Source of the DNA: Dama dama | Taxonomy: Eukaryota > Chordata > Mammalia > Artiodactyla > Cervidae | Length of the DNA: 64,000 nt | Reading direction: 5' to 3' | Assembly: GCF_033118175.1 (NCBI RefSeq) | Contig: NC_083697.1 | Span: 25,518,001 to 25,582,000 of the forward strand | Part shown: piece after piece, positions 57,526 to 64,000 of the stretch | Numbering within the stretch: position 1 is the stretch's first letter | How the letters are laid out: each line of letters begins with the position of its first letter | Notes under the pieces: model-generated | The model's database searches: none | Told to the model about the DNA's origin: nothing | The model's input: the letters and a program-made list of their open reading frames with translations, nothing else | Position numbers and translations under genes: made by a program

Positions 57526-59205
57526 AATATTTTCTAAGGCTCTGATAGAATCACCTTTGCATAGGAAGAGATTCTCATGTTCTAACAACTTGGGAGGGGA
57601 AAAAATTAAACAAGGGGAAACAGAATGTGGCTGGGGAGAAATATGAAGGAAATTTCACTAGGTATTCTTTCCCCTACTAGGCAATGAAAATTTTGTAGCC
57701 TACCATGTTTCCTTTCCATTTTGACTATCAGGAAGTTCAGAGACAACTTTAATGCTCAATGAAATCATCCACTAATGTAGTCATTCACTCACTTCTGTGT
57801 TCAGTCAATAACCGTCTATTTCATGGCTAACGTGCTTACATTGTGCAACAAGACACAGTCCCAGGGTCTTGAAGGTCTTGACAAAGACAAATGTGTAAAA
57901 AGAAATTGCTGATTTTTATTTCAGAAGATAGATATGTCAATTTTTTGGTCTAATTTCTTAAAATTATACCACTAATGAGTATTAAGGAGCAAATTAAAAT
58001 TTTAAAAGAATGCTGTGTATTATATCAATACAAAGAATGGTTAATCTAACATAAATAACATATAGTCAAAATTAATATTTCTCTGAAATTACTAATTGAT
58101 AAACTCTAATTTTCTTTTGAATTAATGAACTGTGAATAAGATATTTGTTTGAATCACTTCTGAATAGTGGAAATAACTAGCATACCCAAAGTATATAAAA
58201 TCACTATTTTAGTAGAAACAGCTATTGTATTAATAATTTGTGGCAACGTTGCATAAGAGAAAAACTATCTTGCTTACATCGTCTGACAAATACAATGGAA
58301 CAGCAGTGATGAGAGCTGGAATGTTTTAAGTGCTCTATTTTTACCTCACCACATACCTTCAGTCTAGTTAATTTAGGAACTTTAATGGTAATCCATAAGC
58401 ACTCTTTTTATCTAGGGTATGGTAAAATAATCAGTGCTGTACCAATAAGCTAGGCAACTCAAGCATAATTAGATTAAGAGAGGGAAAAGAAGAGTGATAT
58501 TTATTTTAATGCCTATTTAAAAAAACCTGAAAATTGTTGAGGAAATTCCAGTTTTTAGAATATAAAAAGCCAAATGGTATTAGGAAGAGAGTCACTTAAT
58601 GAGAAGAATAATTTGGGCAGTTCAGATGTTACCAAACAATGATTATTCAGAGAAAGAGAAAAAAGTGAAATTTCTCCACTTACTAAATTGACAATTCTAG
58701 CAAAAACGTAATGGGAAACAAAATTAAATTTGCTCTAAGTCACCATGAAAATATTTAATTATCTAAGCATTTCATTTAGAGCCATTTTTCCAGTATTTGG
58801 GAATACACTGGCATTTACCATCTTTATTTTCAAGCTTCTTAGTGAGAGAAGATATTTAAAAAGTTATACTAAAAACCTAATTATTGCTAGTGCAGTAAAG
58901 TAACCAGAAAACATAAAGTTTGGCTTTTTAAAATACTTTTTAACTACTTGATCTTTTGTATTATGTATTTTTCAGTGATACTTGACTATAGAATTATTTT
59001 CTTGGTTTCTGATGAACCAGAATGTCTATGATTTCTCAACATGTATGTGTTTTTACAAACTAAAATAAAAAGATAGTTCTTAATCATTTTTCCTTTTGGC
59101 ACATTTTGTTTAATTTGGTTTGAGTGAGGATATCATAATTAAGGGGAAAAAGTAGAAAATCCTTTCATCTTTTATTGAGCTAAATACTATTTGAAGACTT
59201 TGGGG
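57526..59205. other. Long AT-rich, quiet stretch
   Basis: About 1.7 kb. 57780-57895 may hold a faint antisense L2 3' end. Otherwise nothing recognised, and no gene supported. Confidence 0.45.
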
Positions 59206-59213
59206 TATAGTAG

Positions 59214-59425
59214 TGCAGTGTGTGTTAGTCACTCAGTCATGTTTGACTCTTTGCAATTTGATGGACTGTAGCTGGCCAGGCTCCTCTGTCCATGGAATTC
59301 TCTGGGCAAGATTACTGGAGTGGGTTGTCATTCCCTTCTGCAGGGGATCTTCTCAACCCAGTGATTGAACCCAGGTCTCCTGCATTGCAGGTAGATTCTT
59401 TACCATTGATCTACCATGAAAGCCC
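59214..59425 (-). mobile_element. Bov-tA SINE, diverged
   Basis: Antisense Bov-tA: 'ttagtcactcagtcatgttt', 'gggcaagattactggagtgg', 'ctaccatgaaagccc'. The flanking word 'atagta' (59207-59212 and 59426-59431) is a possible target duplication. Confidence 0.92.
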
Positions 59426-59479
59426 ATAGTAATACAAAATTCTCCATAAAAATTTCTCAGTACTATCAATTACCTCTGT

Positions 59480-59885
59480 GATGTTTAATTTCATGTGTCA
59501 ATTTGGCTAGGTTTGGCACTCAGTTGTTCGGTAAACAACAGTTTTTATGAAAGTATTTGCTGTGAAGATAATTTTAAAATGTGATTAAGTTTACCTTAGT
59601 CAATTTTGAGTAGATTTCCCTCATTAATATGGGTGGACCGGGGGGACCTCACCAGTCAATTGAATGTCTTAAAAGAAAAGACTGAATTCCCCTTGGAAGA
59701 ATGCCTCTACACTGCCTTTGGACTCAACACTACAACATCAACTCTTTCCTGGGTCTATAGCCTGATGCAGATTTCAGGCTTACAAGTCCCCACAATAGGG
59801 GAGCCAGTTTTCTAAAATAAATCTCTCAGATAGATAGACAGAGATATATCCTATTGGTTCTTTTCTCTGGGGAATCCTGACAACC
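59480..59885 (+). mobile_element. Old LTR- or MER-type repeat
   Basis: 'tttaatttcatgtgtcaatt', 'aatatgggtggaccgggggg', 'tcaacactacaacatcaact', then a polyadenylation-like 'aaaataaatctctcagatag' and 'ggttcttttctctggggaat'. This is a well-known mammalian repeat layout; I am not sure of the family name. No coding capacity. Confidence 0.55.
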
Positions 59886-59924
59886 TCCATGATACTAAAT
59901 CCAATTATAGATGCTCATCCTCTT

Positions 59925-60200
59925 TTTTCTCAGTAATATTTGACTTAGTTGATTATCCCTCTTCTTTAGTATACTTTCTTCACTTCAATTCTAAAATACC
60001 ATTCTCTTGATTTTTCTCCTACATCATTTTCTCTCCTATTCAAATCCCCTTGATGGTTGTTCTCTTCTCTTGATTTCTAAATGTTGGCATGGATTTGGGT
60101 TACTCTATGATTCCTTTCTTTTTTTGTATCTATACCTCTCCTTTGCTGATTTCACTCAGTTTCATAACTCTAAAAGCCATCAATTCTTGGGATTCCTCAT
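59925..60200 (+). mobile_element. L2 ORF2-region fragment
   Basis: 'agtaatatttgacttagttg', 'tctaaatgttggcatggatt' and 'gctgatttcactcagtttca' follow sense L2 reverse-transcriptase-region order. Heavily mutated. Confidence 0.6.
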
Positions 60201-60533
60201 AATATCAACAATTAAATAATAGAAACAAAAATGTTTAAAAATGGATTTTATATATCAATATGACAGTTATACAAGTTATACAAACCTTTTCTTTCTCTAG
60301 TAATAAAAGAAATATATGCAGCATAAACCTCCCCCGGAAAATATTGAGATGGATATCCAGGTTTCACAATACACCAGAGTCACATGTCAACAGCACATTA
60401 AGAGAAATTGGAAAAAATATAATAAATACCAAAAAAAAAAAAAAACCCCACATGGAAAAGGAAAGGACTCAAGATTGCTTTTACCTTGAAATGAGGAAAA
60501 TGCCAGTACCCATCCACTTTCTTCCCCCTCACC

Positions 60534-60636
60534 TTGTGCAGCCTGTGGGATCTTAGTTCCCCAACCAGTGATTGAACATAGGCCCTTGGCAAGGAGAGCA
60601 CAGAGTCCTAACAACAGGACCACCATGGAATTCTCC
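60534..60636 (-). mobile_element. CHR-type SINE head, antisense
   Basis: 'ttgtgcagcctgtgggatct', 'tagttccccaaccagtgatt' and 'cctaacaacaggaccaccat' are the antisense of the tRNA-like head of a CHR SINE. The repetitive body is missing, so it is truncated. Confidence 0.75.
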
Positions 60637-60639
60637 AGT

Positions 60640-61755
60640 CCACTTTGAGATCTGGGTGATGAGTTATCTAGATAATGTGCTACTAACCCACACCTTCATT
60701 GTGTTTGTAATCAAGCTCAGAGCTGCATGTCGTAAGAAAGAGCATGGTAAACCTGATTTAAAAATGTAGCCACTTTCAGTTTGTCCAAACAACCTTGACG
60801 TCATATGGTTTGAAATATACTTCTCAGTACTTAGTTCTTTTCGTAATTTACTGCGAAGAGAAGAAAGAATTTTATGATAACCTCTATTGTAGAAAAACCA
60901 TGCTCCATTTGGTAAAAGCGAGAGAAAAGACTACAATTGAATTTTATGGTTTCATGCATTGTCTATTTTACTATGGTTACAGAACATTTGCTAAACCAGG
61001 TTTTATTTCTTTAATAAATTCTTTCTCTCAAAACACACAATTGAAATTAATAAGAGAAATACAACCTTAAATGAGAGCTTATATACTGCATTCCTTACAA
61101 CAACTGCTTCTATTTCATGTTAAATCAGCCAAGCTTTATGTAGTCTTTGGAGCTGATCTTACAGAACAAAATACTTTTAACCCTAAAGCACAAGTTTCCG
61201 ATTTTGTGTATCTAAGATAACATTTCTTATAAAATTCAAGAACTAAAAACTGAATTGCACCTGAGAGGAAAAAAAAAATCTGTGTATTGTTTAAAATATC
61301 ATTGAAACCAATATGAATGATACCACTGAGAACTGTAGACTTTATTTCAGTCTTACTTAACCCACTATTTCTACTTTCTAGAGAGCCCTTTTCCAAAAAA
61401 TAAACACAGAGCCCACACTTTGACATCTAAAATGAACAATGTAAGTATGATAAAAAGAAATATTCTCTTAAATTTTTTCTTCCCAGTGGAAATTTTGTTT
61501 ATGTGTAACAACTTTCTTCTGTGGAGCTTTAAAAATCTTATGTACACTAATTGGTGAATTTCAACATCCTTATGAAATAGGCAGGAAATTCCTGCTCCTC
61601 AAGACAAGAATGAAGCCAAAGTTATGTTCTATTGTTTACCATGGAAAAGGACATCTAATAAATTGTTGCAAAGAGGCAATTAATTAGCTATTCTTCTCTG
61701 TTGAGAACCAAACAAAAGGAAACTGGTTTAAAATGTCCTTAAGTTACAATAGGGA
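60640..61755. other. Single-copy-looking DNA
   Basis: About 1.1 kb without a recognised repeat. A 91-codon plus frame (60795-61070) and a 96-codon minus frame (61136-61426) match nothing I know. Confidence 0.4.
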
Positions 61756-61756
61756 T

Positions 61757-61875
61757 AATATGGACATGAGTTTGAGCAAACTCTGGGAGATAGTGAAGGA
61801 CAGGGAAGCCTGGCATGTGCAGTCTGTGGGGCTGCAAAGAGTTGGACATGACCTAGTGACTGAACAACAACAAAA
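61757..61875 (+). mobile_element. Short BovB 3' end
   Basis: Only the BovB terminus: 'tggacatgagtttgagcaaa', 'tggcatgtgcagtctgtggg', 'gacctagtgactgaacaaca'. No clear target duplication. Confidence 0.88.
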
Positions 61876-61999
61876 GATAGCAATATGAGACCTTTTTAAT
61901 GCAGAGTAAAAATGAGACTGAATTAGGTTGACTAGCCTATAGCATGCACATTAACAGTGGAACACAAGATGACAGGAAAGGGTTGGGATCATGGGAGGC

Positions 62000-62582
62000 T
62001 GTTTTGCACATCAATGTTCATTGTAGCATTACTTACAATAGCTAAGATATGGAAACAACGTAAGTGACCAGTGATAGAGGAATGGAAAAAGAAGATGTGG
62101 TACACATATACACCCGAATATCATTCAGTCATAAAAATAAATAACTAAATAAATGAAGTCTTGTCACTTGCAACAGCAGGGCTGGATCTAGAAAGATTTG
62201 TGCTAAGTGAAATAAGTCAAAGAGAAAGATAAATACCATATGATCTAAGTGCAATCTAAAAACAAACAAAACAAAATCAAAACAGACTCACAGGTACAGG
62301 GAAAAAATGAGTGGTTGCCACAGGGGACGGGGTTGTGGGTAGGTGATGTAAGTATAAGAGATTAAGAAGCACAAACTTTCAGTTATACATTAAATATGCT
62401 ATGAGGGTGTACAACACAGCATAAGGAATATGGTCAATAATATTATAATAACTATGTGTGGGGAAGGTGGTTATTAGACTTATTGTGATTACATTCATAA
62501 TTTATGCAAATGTCAAATCACAATGTAATACATCTGAAACTAATGATCTTTTCACATCAACTATATTTCAATAAACAAACAA
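62000..62582 (+). mobile_element. L1 ORF2 end and 3' UTR (L1MA-like)
   Basis: Sense L1: 'ttcattgtagcattacttac', 'aatagctaagatatggaaac', 'gtggtacacatatacacccg', then 3' UTR with 'aatgtaatacatctgaaact' and 'atttcaataaacaaac'. Frames broken. Confidence 0.85.
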
Positions 62583-62794
62583 GTAAAAGAATGGTTTCAG
62601 GGAGACTATAAATGAATGCTAAAATCAGTGAGCAAAATTATGATGAAAACAGGATATTTGCCATCTCAAAGTATATCTCCATTAGAAGAAAGACTCTTTC
62701 TAGAGGGGAAAAAGAGAAATTTCACATTGGAGAAAACTGACAGACACTATCTTCTTCAACAAGTAATCAAGATACACATCTTCAGTATGAAGAT

Positions 62795-63832
62795 ATAGAA
62801 CATTCTCTAACACCATATGAAAAAATAGAATGGATTCAAGACTTAAATGTAAATCTGGAGTCAAAGTTGTTTGAGAAGCAGTTACATCCCTAGATATCTG
62901 CCTACCTCCAGGCTACTCAGCAACTACATGATTTTAAGGTACCCAATGTCTCAAAAAATTTACCATCCTACCTCTGAAAGCTATGACAAACCCAGACAGT
63001 GTATTAAAAAGCAGGTGCATCACTTTGCCAGTAAAGGTCTGTGTAGTCAAAGCTATGGTTTTTCCAGCAGTCATGTGCAGATATGAGAGCTGGGCCATAA
63101 AGAAGGCTGAGTGCCAAAGAATTGATGCTTTCAAATTGTGGTGCTGGAGAAGACTCTTGAGAGTCCCTTGAACAGCAAGGAGATCAAACTAGTCAATCCT
63201 AAAGGAAATCAACCCTGAATATTGAATGGAAGGACTGATGCTGAAGCTGAAGCTCCAATGCTTTGGCCACCTGATGCGAAGAGCCAACTCATTGGAAAAG
63301 ATCTTAGTGCTAGGAAAGATTAAAGGCAAAAGGAGTAAGCGGTGGCAGAGAACGAGATGGTTGGATAGCATCACTGACTCAATGGACATGAATTTGAGCA
63401 AATTCAAATAGTGGAGGACAGAGAAGCTTGGAATGCTGCAGTCCATGGAGTCACAAAGAGTTAGACACTGCTTAGCAACTAAACAACCATCCGAGAAAGA
63501 GGTTACCGGAGAAACTGCTCATTAGGAGACCAGTAAAGAAAAAGTGTGGGATATAAAACATACGAAATGGAACCAGGAGAGAGATGAAGCAAAAAATAAA
63601 TTAATGGGACCTAATTAAATTTAAAACTTTTGCACAGCAAAGGAAACCATCAAAAAAACAAAAAGGCAGTCTACTGAATGGGAGAAAATATTTGCAAATA
63701 GTATGACTAATAAGGGGTTAATATCCAACAAATTAACAGCTCATACAACTTAACATCAAGAAAACAACTTGAGCAAAAAAATGGGCAGAGGAACTGAAAA
63801 GACATTTTTCCAAAGAGGGAATGCAGATGGCC
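62795..63832 (+). mobile_element. L1 ORF2 pieces interrupted by BovB
   Basis: 'aatggattcaagacttaaat' near 62830 and, downstream, 'gggacctaattaaatttaaa', 'tttgcacagcaaaggaaacc', 'atttttccaaagagggaatg' (63585-63832) are successive parts of plus-strand L1 ORF2. The stretch between holds a BovB insertion plus some unassigned DNA (62850-62961 and 63493-63580). The L1 stops where a second BovB begins. Confidence 0.75.
62969..63485 (+). mobile_element. BovB 3' end in L1 region
   Basis: Sense BovB 3' portion from 'gaaagctatgacaaacccag' to 'tgcttagcaactaaacaa'. The flanking word 'accatcc' (62962-62968 and 63486-63492) is a likely target duplication. Encodes only the broken ORF2 C-terminus. Confidence 0.93.
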
Positions 63833-64000
63833 AAAGGAGATCAGTCCTGGATGTTCATTGGAAGGACTGATGTTGAAGCTGAAACTCCAATACTTTGGCC
63901 ACCTGATGCGAATGGCTGACTCATTTGAAAAGACATGATGTTGGGAAAGATTGAGGGCAGGAGGAGAAGGGGACGACAGAGGATGTGATGGTTGGATGGC
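63833..64000 (+). mobile_element. BovB 3' part, cut by window end
   Basis: Sense BovB beginning 'aaaggagatcagtcctggat' and running to the window edge ('gtgatggttggatggc'), directly joined to L1 sequence 'gcagatggcc'. Its 3' terminus and any target duplication lie outside. Confidence 0.92.

Noticed and set aside
1..64000. CRISPR array, prokaryotic operon, integron or phage
   Set aside because: Recurring words are SINE and LINE families dispersed in both orientations. There are no regularly spaced repeats, ribosome-binding sites or dense coding, and the repeats are ruminant nuclear ones.
1..64000. Telomeric or bovine centromeric satellite DNA
   Set aside because: No TTAGGG arrays and no long GC-rich tandem arrays are present; only short local tandems.

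Overview
The window is pecoran ruminant nuclear DNA, most likely from a bovid (cattle, buffalo, sheep or goat type). The evidence is its interspersed repeats: BovB/RTE LINEs, the tRNA-derived Bov-tA SINEs, two dimeric Bov-A2 SINEs, Bov-A monomers, CHR-type SINEs and the ruminant L1 lineage. These lie over older mammal-wide layers (L1M, L2, MIR, MER5A, MLT1-class LTRs, ERV-L). No intact protein-coding gene, exon, functional tRNA, rRNA, CRISPR array or bacterial feature is recognisable. I read it as an AT-rich intergenic or intronic stretch. Nearly every sizeable open frame is repeat-derived or chance.

Layout. About 0-17 kb: L2 remnants, Bov-tA/Bov-A2 SINEs and single-copy-looking DNA, with an L1 splitting an old DNA-transposon-like repeat near 13.5-14.2 kb. 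About 17.7-24.7 kb: a nested L1 block of an old plus-strand L1, a younger L1 3' end inside it, a second L1 inside an unnamed repeat, a tiny L1 tail inside that, and a ruminant L1 with an inverted 5' part. About 26.1-30.7 kb: a 3' BovB fragment abutting a nearly full-length BovB whose 5' half is inverted. About 31-46 kb: GTG/GAT-rich simple DNA, SINEs, another BovB, single-copy stretches, a perfect 33-bp palindrome, a CHR SINE, MER5A copies and an MLT1 LTR. About 49-57 kb: L2, an MLT1 LTR, and an ERV-L pol remnant cut by two SINEs and a BovB. About 57-64 kb: quiet AT-rich DNA, then L2, CHR, and an L1 region carrying two BovB 3' ends, the last running off the window.

The elements relate as an insertion history, not a pathway. 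Many insertions have target-site duplications that I could read directly, so their order can be reconstructed. The best observations are three 5'-inverted (twin-primed) LINE insertions, one of them BovB; a roughly 90-bp direct duplication around an 80-bp L1 tail; two perfect hairpins each with a one-base spacer; and BovB copies whose reverse-transcriptase catalytic box is affected in different ways. I found no convincing new biological system.
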